Source: Haberlea rhodopensis (taxonomy: Eukaryota; Streptophyta; Magnoliopsida; Lamiales; Gesneriaceae). From it: 64,000 nucleotides of DNA. The DNA lies in assembly GCA_907163345.1 (NCBI GenBank), contig CAJQUN010000061.1:124001-188000 (forward strand). The letters are read 5' to 3'. Below the pieces are notes generated by a model. That model ran no database searches and was not told where the DNA came from. It was given only the letters and a program-made list of their open reading frames with translations. The position numbers and the translations under genes are program-made. Below, piece after piece: positions 46,691 to 59,070 of this stretch (within the stretch, counting starts at the first letter, position 1; each line of letters opens with the position of its first letter).

Positions 46691-47553
46691 ATGCATGAAT
46701 ATAAATCAGGGACAACAAAAAGAAGTTAACGAATAACCAGCAAGTTTACTTTACTAAGATTTTCATGCATTTAATGTTATGTTTTTTATATGATGTTAAG
46801 TAAGGATGTATATGCTCATGATGTGTTGTCCCTGTAGGTACGCTTTTGGACTGAAGGGCTACGGGTCGGGTTGAGACAGTGAGCTAAAGGAGCACAAGGA
46901 GGGATAGGAAGGATGTTATGATTAGTATCTACTCTAGGAGTAGTGTAAATGTAAATGTTAGCATTCAGTTATGGGAATGTAACTGATAAGTTTTTGAAAT
47001 TTTAATTTTTGGCCTGTAATCGTAATAGCTCACGTAACAACCGGAACTCTAAGAGGTCCTTAATGCATGTTTAGTACATTTTATGTTATTAATCACTGTC
47101 AAGGTAGGAAGACCCTACATTCAATCTTTGTAAAATCTCGAACTTTGAGATAAGATGATAATTTAACATGGTATTAGAGTATCTGGCTAACGCCGAGATC
47201 CTGAGTTCGAAACTCATAAACAACTCTACCCACATTAAAATATCAACTCAATGAGCCTTCCAAAAAAGATGAACATCAAGCCCACAAGTGTGAGAGAGTG
47301 TTAAATAATAAATAATAAATTGTTTAATCTATCTAAAAGCTCGGGTTTTGAAATGAGATGATAATTCAACATGGTATCAGAGTATCTGGTTAACTCCGAA
47401 ATCATGAGTTCAAAACTCATAAACTTTTCCCACATGAAAATATCAACTCGATGGACCTCCCAAAAAAGATGAACAACCGGCCCATGAATGATGCAGAGTG
47501 TTAGAGAAAAAATAATAAATTGTTCAATCTACCTAAAAGTTCAGGCTTTGAGT

Positions 47554-49045
47554 AATTTTCTCTAAATAATATTTTATTTTCCACTAAAGTTTTATATAGC
47601 ACCCATATGTCTATGAATTAATATCACGTTTTATGACACTGTTATGTGAGTTTTGAAAAGAAAATCTTATATGCAAGTGCTATATCAAAAAAAAAAATAT
47701 CTTTCAAAAAAAAATATCTGAACTTCTTGTTTTGTTTTGTCTTGTTTTTTTTTTTTTTTTTTTCATTTTGAAATGAAAATAAAAGGCTAAAAACAGAACT
47801 TTAATGCATCTAGTCTTCCTTATAAAAAAAACAAAAAAGTGCTCAAGTCGTTTGCAATCACTGAGGTATAATTTAACTTGCAATCACTGAGGTATAATTT
47901 AACAATTTTATTCCTGTAGAATCAATATCGGTTAAGGCACACGTCTCTCGACTCATTGACAGTGTTCTAATTTGGGACAAGATCTCGAATTCATGATCTG
48001 AGTAAAATTATCTTCCCCGACACCTTCTTTGCCTGTCTTCTATAGATACATTCAATCAATGATCAAAACAATTATTTCTAAAGCTTTCTTCCAACCATTT
48101 TGTGAAGTATTCAAATTGAAGTTCAAATAAATTTGGAAGTAGACTTTAAATTTGGAGCAAGAAATAATTGTTTTTTTATTTGAGTTCCGCTCTAGTAAGA
48201 GTATCATCAAAAGAATTGAAGTTGTTAGAGATAACCCGGTCAAATAATTCCTGCCTCAGGCCATTCAGAAATGTAGCATCTTGGCATGAGAAACGACTGA
48301 TTGTTTTGCCTTCTTTATGAATAATAAGATGTTCCCGTCACGTTTCTTATCCTTATCCTTGATTGTTATTTTATTGACTCCTCCTTGGTTTTTCAATATT
48401 TTATATAATATTTAATTATTTGCACACAACTTTCATGGATAAACATAAAATAAATAACTGAAAACTTTTACTACTGATAATGGATGATGATTTTATTTTG
48501 AAATACACTAGGACATATCATATCTTGGGTTTTGGACAAGAAAACAATATACCAAAAGATCATCATCAAGGCCGACAAATATCAAAGTACACATTTTCTA
48601 AGTTTGCACAAAGCTTAATAGTGATTGTCATTCTCATATTACAAATGAATAAATTTCTCAAATTGGTTTTGAATTTGACGAAGAATAAGAAGCAACATAT
48701 AGAAGACATTATTAGTTGTTACTGGTATAGGACCGAGAAGATCCATGTGTAGCAACCTAGGCACCGAGAAGAAGTATACAATTGGTTAGGTGGTATCATT
48801 AACCTGGACGGGAGTTGCTTTTGTTCCTTCCAATATGTATCGAGAGGCTTTCTAATGTCATCGTTAAAAGTAAAGTCAAGAAGTTAAGGTTCTGCTCCAC
48901 GAGAAGAAGAACGAACTGCTTAATTGTCTGTCGGAGATAATTTCCTGGGTAGTACAATCTGGAAGAAAAAATGCATGTGAAGAAGAGACCTAGCAGGTTC
49001 TTGAAGATAAATAGAAGTTCTGATTAATTCAAAGACATTACTTAT
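47554..49045. other. intergenic DNA downstream of the COR27-like gene
   Basis: AT-rich with poly-T and poly-A runs. It holds a small gypsy gag relic (48180-48310) and otherwise no recognisable gene. The proximal part presumably includes the 3' untranslated region of the COR27-like gene. Confidence 0.5.
48180..48310 (-). pseudogene. short gypsy gag relic
   Basis: The minus-strand frame reads DATFLNGLRQELFDRVISNN then FNSFDDTLTRAEL. It aligns with FMKGLRPELYDRV...FDDALSRAEL of the gag at 41.6-42.0 kb. It is an isolated piece with no LTR nearby. Confidence 0.7.
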
Positions 49046-52000
49046 TCATGACTTGAACCATCGGCTTATGCTGATTTCATCTTTTCCACCCAGATTTGGT
49101 TGGTCATTGTCCTCGTTCACATAATTCTGACCCGTGCCCTCTGCAGGAAATGAAAATTTCTAACTTGACAATAAAATGAATAAATAAGATAAACGATGCA
49201 ATCTGATTCCTTTAAAATATGAATTTGTCGGACAAATTGTGAAAAAAAGAAAGGTGCCAAATAGATAACGATTGAAATAAAAAAATAAAAATGCACGATG
49301 CTTGCAAAATAAACATTAGATTTTGTCGTGACCAGTCTACTCCAACACAAGCAATTTTTGCACTTCAATTTTAACAACATGGTTGACTTACTAAAAATAA
49401 AGAGATGGTCTCGACATACAACAGTAACTATGTGCCTCGCATATATTGAGTCTCGGTACTCAATTTCTTCACTCTTTAAGGTTCAGTAAATGATGTTGAA
49501 AATATGGAAGAAGCATGATAATGGAAATATGATTATCATTTCTTCAATTTAGAATGGAATATAAGATACATATTTATAGATTCAACTAACCATATCTAGA
49601 CGTATAAAATATAAATGAGTCTCCTCTATCTAGAACCCTAACGTATCTAAAAGTCTAATTCAGATAACTCTAATCAACATACAAAGTTAAAATATAAAAT
49701 CTTATTTATCCTAATCATCTAAATAATCGGATGAAGATTTGACTGAATATGTCAAACACCCCTGAAGCTTGGTTATAATAGTTGATGAAACCAAGCTTAC
49801 TAATGAGACGTGTAGGAAAGACGCGAGTAAGCTAGGGCATGCGGAGGACAGACACAAGGAGACAACAGTGGATAGGGCTCGTGAAAGAAAACACGAGGCT
49901 AGGGCTCTCGCAGGAAAGACGCGAGGAGGAAGCGACGGCTAGTGCTCATGTAGGAAAGACGTGAGACGACAGCGGCTAGGGTTTGTGCAATAGAGCCGCG
50001 GCGGCTGCTAGGATTTCTGCTAATTAGACAAATAAGCCATTGAAGAGTGCCATAAATCTCATAACCCACAAGCGGCGTCCATGACGTGGGCAATATGCAA
50101 CGTGTCTCATGAAGAAGACGACCATGCGGAGGAGTTAGTCGAGTGGAGGAGACGGCTGCAGCTACCAGGGTTCGCGTGCATGAGAGGCACGAAGTAACGG
50201 CGGAGGTTACCGGCCGCGGCAGAAGCTGAGGCGAGCGGAGAGACTGCGTTGCGGCTATGGTTGTTAATGTAGCGGCAGCGGCTGAAACCCTATATTTATT
50301 TTTTTTGGAAAAAACATGGCTATGATACCATGTTGAAAATACGGAAAGAAATGATATTGAAAATATGATTATTATTTATTCAATTAAAAATGGGATACAA
50401 GATACATATTTATAGATTCAACCATCTAGGTGCTTACTCCATGTAGAACTATAATCTATCTATGAGTCTAATCAATAACTATTACCAACAAATAAGGTTT
50501 AAAATATAAAATCTTATTTCATTCTAATAATCATTTAAATAAATAACCGATGAAGACTTATTGAATATCTCCTACAAAGTCCATGGTATAAAAATAGAAC
50601 TTTCGTTTAGTCAGCCACCCAGATCACCTAACAACATAGCACTATTCTAAAACCACATTGTTAATGACATAAGACATTTAAAAACTTCTAATTTATAAAA
50701 ACGGTTAAAATAAGAAAAAAGAAGAAAGTGCCAATCATGCTATCTGTCGACTCATCATCCTTACTATCAAGATAGTGAAGTTTGTATTTGTTTCCAAGAA
50801 ACATGCAAAAGCAAAAAATAGAAGTAACATGAAGATAGAATTATGTGAGAAATGCAGCCACATTTAAAAATATATATTTCATCCAGGTTTCCATCTGTAA
50901 CATGTACCAGTCACTTGTGAAACTCAAAAGGGAAAGGAACAAAAGAAAGATGCTTCCAACTATTTACTCAGCTGCCTATGCCAAAAAAGTGACAAGAGAT
51001 GGAAGAAATGAATGTTGCATGACTCAGCAAGAATAATTAATTGGAAGTCGGCCACTCAGATACTTTTGCACATCTAACCCCATGAATGTTTTTCTAAACG
51101 TAATAATAAAATATCTTCGAATGACAACATGATTAGAACAATGAAAAACAAAAAGCATAAAAACACACAAATAACAGTCATAAGGATGGCTAGCAAAAAA
51201 TTTAAAAGCATTGTCTCCATTCTCAAAGAAAGTAAAACAAAATGCGGAAATACGGTTGTCTACTGGTTGAGTTAAAATTACCTTTCATCAAGTCAAAACA
51301 ATCAGCATGGTGCAGGTTCACTGCAGAAACTTGCTTTGAACATGTAGCCAATCCATGAGATATAATCCCTTTTCCGCTTGAATGTTTTTCAGTATTGGAA
51401 AGCTTTTGAAAGTCCTCAGCTGATATCGAAGGATGGTGAATCCCCATATTCTTATAATAATATATCCATGAATTCTTCATAAAGTTCTGAGAATCGGCGG
51501 AAGGACATGAAAGAGGCTCATCTCTCCTATGATCATTTTTTTGCCAACAGCCATACTGTATGTAAAGCAGTAAATTGATAAAACTTCAGAAAAATAATGA
51601 TTCTATTTCTCCATTTAGCGGAATATGCAGCTAGGAAAGTAAACTAAAAACAATAGTTTCGAACAACAAAGTTACTCAAACCTGCTCGGGAGAATTTATT
51701 GGCTGCTTTTGAGTCATATTCTTGTTTACCAAATCCCTTGACTCGTGAAGCTGTGTGACAAACGACACTTCCAAATGATTAAGATATAAGTTGTGCCTCT
51801 CATTCGTCCATGCTGCGCAATCATCCTGGATAAAAAAGGAATGTGAAAATGCTCTTTAAACACTAATATTTGTAGAGGCATCATCAAGATAAATCCATAT
51901 TGCTGCATCGAAGGTACTTCTTCTAAAACGGGTATTCAACGACTAACATTTGAAAGATATCATAAAACCTACTAACATTCAGAAACATGGCTAGTACCAG

Positions 52001-52494
52001 ACATTAAAGCTTCAATTCTTTAATATTTCTTTTCCCCTTGCCGTGGTAATGCAAGCACCCACACAAGTTCAAAAGCGGCCACTAAAGTTTAGATCCTTCT
52101 ATCCTATTTCACATCCATTTCCAACTCGGAAAAAACAAAAACTACTTCTCACCATGACAATATCACTCCAAATTTGAATTCAAACTTAACTACATGATAT
52201 CCACAGTCAAACAGCTGGAAAAACACCGACATAATTAATTAAATAAAATCTAATACCAACGAATCAAGCCTAAAAAGATTCTGTTTTATAAAAAGAAATA
52301 CAAAATAGAAAACACAAAAAAAAAAAAAACTGCTTTAATCGGATTACCGGAGTAACGTTCGCAAGGCGACGCAAAATATCTCCGCCATTCTGAACAGTCA
52401 AAGACGAAACCTCGGCTTTCCACAGTATCGATTCATCCGCGCCAACCAAACTCGCCGACAGGGCCGCCGTTTCCAACCGGAGATTTCGCTCCAT
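49046..52494 (-). CDS. COR27: COR27/COR28-like cold- and clock-regulated protein, 4 exons
   Basis: Exons on the minus strand are 52494-52348, 51825-51682, 51555-51282 and 49140-49046. All have GT..AG borders and phases join to a 219-residue product. Exon 1 encodes MERNLRLETAALSASLVGAD through LRRLANVTP. Exon 2 opens DDCAAWTNERHNLYLNHLEV then SFVTQL; this W-T-[ND]-E-[KR]-H-x-L-Y-L...E-x-S-F-V-x-Q-L block is the hallmark of COR27/COR28. Exon 4 ends GQNYVNEDNDQP...SRWFKS, equivalent to the family's QNF-containing tail. In Arabidopsis these nuclear proteins link cold, light and the circadian clock. Exon 4 is the least certain part because intron 3 is 2.1 kb, enlarged by a TRIM insertion. Confidence 0.88.
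49494..50576 (-). mobile_element. TRIM retrotransposon in COR27-like intron 3
   Basis: Terminal direct repeats lie at 49494-49758 and 50331-50576; plus-strand ends are TGTTGAAAAT and ...ACA. In minus sense the 5' LTR is followed at once by TGGTATCATAGCC, a primer-binding site (50318-50330). CAGGGG, a polypurine tract, precedes the other LTR near 49762. The internal region is about 570 bp, GC-rich and without gag or pol. At 1,083 bp the size fits a TRIM. The target duplication is not clear. Confidence 0.85.
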
Positions 52495-52520
52495 TTTGGA
52501 TTGAATTAGTCAACGGGGAA

Positions 52521-52529
52521 AAAATATCT
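52521..52529 (+). promoter_or_regulatory. evening element AAAATATCT (5' leader)
   Basis: An exact evening-element sequence, antisense to the gene, 26 bp upstream of the start codon. Evening elements are bound by CCA1/LHY/RVE MYB proteins and occur in cold- and clock-regulated promoters. Confidence 0.65.
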
Positions 52530-52671
52530 GAAGAAGAATGGAGAAACCCTTCGTACAGAAATTGGGAGAGAGCGAGGCGGTTTCGTTAAGAAAGTTTCCA
52601 CATGGAAGCGCTTTACGTACGTCAGTAACAGCGATAAGTTGCCACATCAGACGAGCTATTAATATCTAGCC

Positions 52672-52680
52672 AGATATTTT
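52672..52680 (-). promoter_or_regulatory. evening element AAAATATCT beside TATA box
   Basis: An exact match in gene orientation. It lies immediately downstream of a TATA-like TATATATAG (52683-52691), so both sit in the core promoter of the COR27-like gene. Confidence 0.75.
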
Positions 52681-52699
52681 CTCTATATATACTATAATA

Positions 52700-53759
52700 C
52701 ATAAATATAATGTAAATATAGGGGTAAAGTTAGAAGGTAATGGGTCCGGTAAAAACTAATATCTATTTTGAAAATACTTGAGTTCGAATCTTATAGTTTA
52801 CAAAAGCTTAAATCACGATTTACCAAAAATTATAACTGGTGTTAATGCAACTCTGAATTTTGAATTGATAGCAATTTAAGTACCACGTTTCGATCGCCCT
52901 CCAAGTAGGGATAATTTTTACACTCAAATAATCACTCTCTCAATATTACACTATTTTGCAACACATAGAAATCGAACATGTGACATTGACTCTTATATTA
53001 ATTGTATGATCCAACCCTTGTCACTTTGCCAAAAACTATAGCTGGTGGTAACAGTGCAACTCTAATGTTTAAATCGTATAACCTAAGCGCCATGATTTGA
53101 TCGCTCTCCAAGTATGGACGATTATTGTACTCCAACAAATGTCGCCCTCAAGAACATTGTAAGGACGATATCAACCAAACCATTATTATCATCCCAGAGC
53201 CGTTAGTGTCGGAATGCACACTGAATAAATTACTTTTTTATTTTATTTATCATACTTTGACGTATAACTTTTTAAATTTATTAATATTTATTATTAAGTA
53301 TTTGGTTCTTGTTAGATGTTTAAAGGTCATTTTGCTAAATGATTTATAGCAAAAAAAATAAATAAAAAACGAATGTTATTTTTCAAACTATTCAATAAAT
53401 AACATGTTTAAGGGAGTTGTATTTATTTTATTTTATCTTATTAAATCTAAAGGAATTATCTTTTGGTGTAATTTCTATCAAAATTTTAAAAATGCAGGTA
53501 TGTTTGAATTTAGATATCTGAATCCTTAATTTCAGATTCATGATTTCAAATGCATTTTTTTTGTTTAACTGATTCAATTTCAGGTAATTGCTAAGTTTCT
53601 CGTATCTCAATTTAAACTCTTACAATAATAATTACAACGAATTTCAATTATATTGTGTCGTTTGGAATCCAAAGATCAAGTTCGATTTCCAAATCAAGTC
53701 TTCCAACATAAATCTGATAATTTTTCTAAGCATATTATATGTAAACATATATAATAGTC
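52700..53759. other. AT-rich non-coding DNA upstream of the COR27-like gene
   Basis: Contains two diverged copies of a short repeat (CGATCGCCCTCCAAGTA near 52891 and GATCGCTCTCCAAGTA near 53099). No gene recognised. Confidence 0.5.
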
Positions 53760-54960
53760 CAAGATAAGGTATGTTGCGATCATGTAATATAGAACATGTA
53801 TTGTATCAATTGATATATAATTTGATGACTTATGTGAATTACTTGAAATTACGTGGCTACATAATTTATTTAAATTATGTGGCATTCATAGCATGCAATA
53901 TTGACATGTCTATGTATGAAAATAAATTTGTTAACACACATCATTTTTTATACATACATCGATGCATGACATACACGTTGAGCTACGATTTTTTGATACC
54001 TTATTATTTTGGACTCGATCAATCATACTGGTTGTAAACAGTATTATGAGTGACATTAAGTGGCCTAAAAGGCATAGGGATTCGTAGCCCTTATGATTGC
54101 TATGACTTGTTGATATGAGATTGATGGTGTATTACCGACGTCATCCTCTGGATTATCCATATTCGTTGAGATTGTTATAAGGTGGCGCCTTGTGACGTCA
54201 TCTGTATGATATGATGCTAGGATATGGGATGTGGTGAGCTTCATTGATGCTTCGTATTGATATCCCTTTTTCTTGACATCAAGCGATTTAGCTATGTAGT
54301 ATTTGGACTTTCATTTACTGGCTCCGAGATACTTAGTGGATGAGTGTATGATACCGACATGACATGACATGTATTTCGTTTCATTTCATTTCATTTCATA
54401 TATCATTTTATAGATACATGTTGTATATTCTATAATTGTTCCATATTGGGGTTTTGCTCACGCCCAATGGGGTTGTAGTTGTCTTTGTGTGTGGACAATG
54501 GTAGGTAGTACAGATGACCAGGACCCCAGAGATGTGACGTCCGGTGGGAGCCACACTTAAGGTTTCACCCATGTTTATCCCAGTAGTTTATGTACCACGG
54601 GTGTTTCTTTTAGCCAAATATGGACATATGTTTACTAGTTTGATATGTGTATGTTGGTTTATGTTGATGGATATGAACTGATGATATATATTTATATATA
54701 TTTTCAGTATATGTCTATTGATATTGGGGGTATGTTTCTCGTACTGATGAGGTAATGCCAAAATTTTTAGGGGCACGTGTTAATAAATGTTAAACTAATC
54801 TTCCGTTGTTTACACTATCATTATGTGATCATTAATAACATATTAGGATTGCGCATTCACATGATCCTACTCGCTGTGAACCCTATTTTTTTACGTAGCA
54901 TGCTCTTAATAACTATTGCCTTTGAAGATTACATATTCCTCATTAGTACCTAACACTGTA
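53760..54960 (+). mobile_element. degraded gypsy-type LTR fragment
   Basis: The stretch around 54440-54560 (GGGGTTTTGCTCACGCCC, a GTGTGGACAATGG zone, ACGTCCGGTGGGAGCCACAC) resembles the downstream half of gypsy LTRs. Edges could not be placed. Confidence 0.4.
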
Positions 54961-55631
54961 ATTAACTTTCTCAATATTTGTTCAAAAAAAAAAAAAACAA
55001 GAAACTTTCTCAATATCACTTTAATAATTTCGTTCATAAATTCAATACTTTAATAATTTATCATGCACATTAAATTACATCCGGATCGATATATGTTGTA
55101 CCACTTGCTAAAGGTGTCTGTCCACAATAACTTTTTTAATAATTAGTACAACAATTTTGCAAAATAAATACACCAACCCATAAATTTATTGAAATAATTT
55201 TTGGGTATTTTTCTATGTGATTTTTGAATCGACGAAAATACTTTATCATACTATAATACGGTAATACCTTTAAAAAGTGAGATTATTTTTGGATATAATG
55301 ATTTGACCAGGAAAATTTAAAAATTGAATTTCAAATGATTCTATTTCGACGGATTTGAAATCCAAGAAATAATGTTATGTATTAAATAATTCATAAAAAT
55401 ATTGGTACGTAGAAGAATCTGGAATCCAAGAAATCCAAGCAAACACAGTGAACTTGGAACATGAAATTGAAATATCTCAAACCTAATGCATCGTGAATTT
55501 ATGCCAAAATCGAGCGTTTTGGTCACCCTAATCAAATAATCTGTTATTTGAAATTTTGGCAGGAATGATGCCAATACCTCAAAGAATCGTTTCACTATTT
55601 TTTACATTTTTGTGCTTACAAACACACCATA
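54961..55631. other. AT-rich intergenic DNA
   Basis: No feature recognised beyond a poly-A run. Confidence 0.5.
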
Positions 55632-57102
55632 TATTGAAATATGTCCTAAAGACCATTCATTAGTTGGCTGACAAAATTGTATTATGATATTTCATTTATG
55701 GCAAATCATTATTATATCGTATTATCTGCGTATTATGAATTTATATATAATAATGTACTTAGAATAATAATATATTATTCTTAAATAGTCCATAGTCAAG
55801 TATTATCATGAACTAGGATAATGATGATATATTGAGACTAGTATATGTTGATTGATGACTTTAGTAATGGTTATGAGATATCAAATCAACATACAGGTAC
55901 ATGTTAGAGAACTATCTACTTGACCGACCCACAATGAGAATACTACATGGATTGTTATATGAAAGTCACAAGCGATTCTCATAGTGATAATTATGTATGT
56001 GATCCTTAAAACTTGAGATCAACAGAGATCCCAACATAACGAGTTATATATCTTGATATTGTCAAACGTTACCTACAATACGGTGATCTATAAAGACAAT
56101 CATTGGATACATACGAATTATGCAGATGGATATTGAGTGATCAATATATGATTTGTCCTTTTCTTATAACAAGAGTTTTGTTTTGGGCACTTGCTCGAGT
56201 GAGACTAAATATGCATGTACATGCTCGAATGAGTCGATATGCGATATTGAGCTCATTTGTTAAATCTAGTCTACTGGGGGATCAAGAAATAAAAGATTAA
56301 ACTATACGAGTATGACATATTCCATAATTCGTGTGCAATCTAAACACATAGGCCAAATTGATTAAATTACATGATAAATATTATCATATACCATAGGTTC
56401 AATGACATTCTTGTAACTTGTGTAGCCTTGATGTATTGCTAGATACCGCTCATTGCTTGTCACATAAAATAAAATTTTATGTCATTGCCAACGTTACAAG
56501 AACCTAACGGCTCACACAAAGATTGAATCGATAAAGAGAGATAAAATTCATTTGATGAATTAAATATAGAGATATTAGGAGTAGTCCTATTTAAAAAGGA
56601 AATATGTGCCTAAACATATATGTATACAAGTGTTATATATATTTAAATGTGTCTTAATGTATGTGTATATATATAACTGCTATATATTGACATGCATTGA
56701 TGGACCAAACATTTGAGAAACCCTTGATATACCCCACATATATATGGCGTAGGATTTTCAACCTCTTGAAACCTAGCCGTCACACAACTCTATATCTACA
56801 TACATGTAGGGTTTGACAAAGATAACACATTAGTCGTCACTCTAAACCCTAGCAATCAAGTTCTTTTTGGTTGAGTATCAAGTCTAGCACCTTGGAATTC
56901 AATATCCCTTAAGGCGATTTGATCGTGTGGATATCGTAGAGGCAGAACATGAATGTTTTGCTCCGTAACACATCCGGCAGTCTGCTTCAAACACGCTTCA
57001 AAGGTATAAACTCTCAATACCGAATGGCTTCACTTATAGATCACTGGTGGAATCAGAAAAAAATTTATATTCCGTTGCGTGTTTGTTATCGGATTCCTTA
57101 CA
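55632..57102 (+). mobile_element. copia-type solo LTR, second copy
   Basis: A 1,471 bp relative of the LTR at 14553-17928. It starts TATTGAAATATG (the canonical TG mutated to TA) and ends GGATTCCTTACA. Flanks CCATA (55627-55631) and CCATC (57103-57107) match at 4/5, consistent with an old target duplication. Confidence 0.8.
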
Positions 57103-58270
57103 CCATCTAAGTAAGATAATGAAATTACTCTTGATGAATATAAGTCATTATCTTGTGTAAATAAACACATGATATTAAAGAACATAAATATTTTGTATGT
57201 AAACTATATATAATGAAACGTATCCTTTATAAAAAAACAACATCAAATATTTATACTTGATTTGCGTAGCTTAGACACTTGTCATCTTACGCCATAATAC
57301 CACTTGCTATCATGTAATTATTGTCATCTTATGTTTGATTGGTCATTGCACCGCACAGGTAGATCAGGCTTTGTGGAAATCCCGGTAAGAATGGTGTTGT
57401 GGATGAGGAGATCATGTTGATAGTGCTCCAGTTGATGATGCTCCCACCGTTCACTATAATCTTATCTTAGTAATCAATACCTTAGTAATCATTATAGGAA
57501 ATAGTAGCTTTAATCACATGTTATTACGTACAAGCATAATCTTTCCCACGTGTGTTCAACCATACATTATAAGACACATTGCGTTGTGTATCTGACATAA
57601 TATTCATTATGTTATGTCTTTAAATAGACAGATTGCTCTTTATGTTACATTTCAGATAATTATGACCATGGTTGTTTTCGATCAGATCGATAGATTGAGA
57701 TCAGGTTAGTCAAAGATTAGATAGGGTGAGATCATTTCAATCAAGGACTAGATCAGGCCAGTCAAGGACTACATTAGACAAAGATCATGTCAGTCAAGGA
57801 TTAGATCGGGCGAGATCATGTCAATCAAGGACTAGATCGGGCGAGATCATGTTAGGCAATGATTAGATCATGCCAAGATCATGTTTAGACCGACTTGCTG
57901 TAAAATTGATAATAAACATGTTCACGTCTCTAAAATTGATAATGAATATGTTCGAGTGCCTGAAGTCTCAAGCTTATTTCAAGGTTATTTGTTATATCTG
58001 ACTTTGCAAGATATAACACTAGCATTCTCCTACTCGAGCTAGAATAAAATTAGTTGTCTCGACTATATGAATATATCAATTTGAAGTTCCCACCTTTATT
58101 TTGAAGTATGAGTTATAATACGATAATTTACTTAGCATTGTTATGATTACAATTGTCACATCATTCATTTCATAAAATCTTGACTGCTGTTATTATTAGT
58201 GTTATTTGTGTCGGTCCAGATGCATACATGTGGGTAACATGACCCAAAAAGTCTCAAGGATTTCGAGGTC
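57103..58270. repeat. non-coding DNA with TCAAGGACTAGATC tandem block
   Basis: At about 57690-57890 there are six or so imperfect units of roughly 28 bp, built on GTCAAGGATTAGATCGGGCG and AGATCATGTCAATCAAGGAC. Around 58000-58060 a TATAACACTAGCATTCTCCT word suggests Tat-type LTR sequence. No gene recognised. Confidence 0.6.
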
Positions 58271-58524
58271 ATCTTATCTGTTGATATCCTATATATCTGA
58301 AGGTGTAAAATGTATTTATACAGAACCTAAAAATCCGTAGGGAAAATTCCGAATGAGTAATGCCTTCAGATATCCCCTGGTATACACTTGTTGAGTCGCT
58401 TCGTTGGTTAGGCGGGATTCCGGATGATCATCAGACCATCTTTCCTGAAATTGGGGATCATCCACGTTTACCTCCTCTGGGGTTTTTCCCTTTTTTATCC
58501 TCAATTAAAAAGTGGGTTGAGATT

Positions 58525-59070
58525 CTAGGAGTGCTTCTTGGCTTGATCCGGTCCAGTCCGGACCTGAACCGGTCGGTTCGGGTCCGTTAAGGACGGAATC
58601 GGTCCGATCTGGTAAGGAACTGGATCGGGTCCGGTTCCGGTTCCACCGGTTCCGGGTTGGACCGGTTCCAACCCGGAACCGGTATTTTAGAATTTTAATT
58701 TTTTTTTTCCGAAAAATTATGGTATAACTTGTTGTGTGGAGGATTCGAACACGCAACCATCACCTTCTACTCTATAACTCTAACCAATTGAGCTAATGAG
58801 CCTTTGTGTTTGTAAAATAACATCAAATATATTTATCTATATTTAAAAAAATTAATTTTTTTAAAATTAACGGATCCGGTTCCGGTTCAACCCGGAACCA
58901 GATCCGTTTAATCAGGAACCGGTAAGATACCGGTTCCGGAACGGTAGAACCGATCAGGACCGGTATCTTACCGGTTCCGGACCGGTTAGTCTGCTTCCGG
59001 TTTTGGACCGGTTAGTCCGCTTCCGGTTTTGGACCGGGTCCGGATCGACTCGGTCCGATAAGCACCCCTA
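58525..59070. mobile_element. hAT MITE rich in ACCGGTTCCGG words
   Basis: Ends TAGGAGTGCTT and AAGCACCCCTA are inverted repeats. The flanks share GTTGAGATT (58516-58524 and 59071-59079), a duplication of hAT length or one base longer. It interrupts the reading frame of the gag-like pseudogene. It contains a tRNA-like segment at 58737-58802. Confidence 0.85.
58737..58802 (-). other. tRNA-Ile-like sequence inside the hAT MITE
   Basis: The minus strand reads GGCTCATTAGCTCAATTGGT then TAGAG, and ends GGTTGCGTGTTCGAATCC. These match tRNA acceptor/box A and box B, closest to tRNA-Ile from memory. The anticodon arm does not fold convincingly and the acceptor ends do not pair well. It is more likely a tRNA relic or SINE head than a working tRNA gene. 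Confidence 0.5.

Larger units (their letters stand above)
39100..47119 (+). mobile_element. Ty3/gypsy retrotransposon (Tekay/Del-like), internally deleted
   Basis: Flanked by a perfect TTCAA duplication (39095-39099 and 47120-47124). The order is LTR, tRNA-Met-type primer binding site, gag, protease, RT, RNase H, integrase, truncated LTR, as in Ty3/gypsy elements. The RT sequence is chromovirus-like. A deletion joins integrase directly to LTR position 256, removing the integrase C-terminus, any chromodomain, the polypurine tract and the first 255 bp of the 3' LTR. It cannot complete reverse transcription. Confidence 0.96.
45323..47119 (+). mobile_element. 3' LTR, 5'-truncated
   Basis: Matches 39355-41195 from ACTCGGCCACC onward and lacks the first 255 bp. 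It is 1,797 bp against 1,841 bp for the matching part, a difference explained mostly by one fewer 45 bp unit. Only scattered substitutions separate the two, so the insertion is probably young. Confidence 0.95.
39067..47553 (+). mobile_element. tandem TRIM array, first LTR split by the gypsy element
   Basis: Three short LTR copies share TGTTAgAgAAtAAATAATAA, TTGTTCAATCT and GATGATAATTCAACA. They are at 39067-39099 plus 47125-47170 (split), 47299-47371, and 47499-47553 (3' end lost). The first two are each followed by a primer-binding-like TGGTATCAGAG or its variant and about 130 bp of internal sequence. The layout is LTR-internal-LTR-internal-LTR, a tandem form seen for TRIM elements. The gypsy element 39100-47119 lies in the first LTR. 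Confidence 0.75.

Noticed and set aside
48480..48752. 90-codon plus-strand frame near the COR27-like gene
   Set aside because: No similarity recognised; AT-driven composition.
58737..58802. Functional tRNA-Ile gene
   Set aside because: Box A and box B are present, but the acceptor and anticodon stems do not pair convincingly and it lies inside a MITE.
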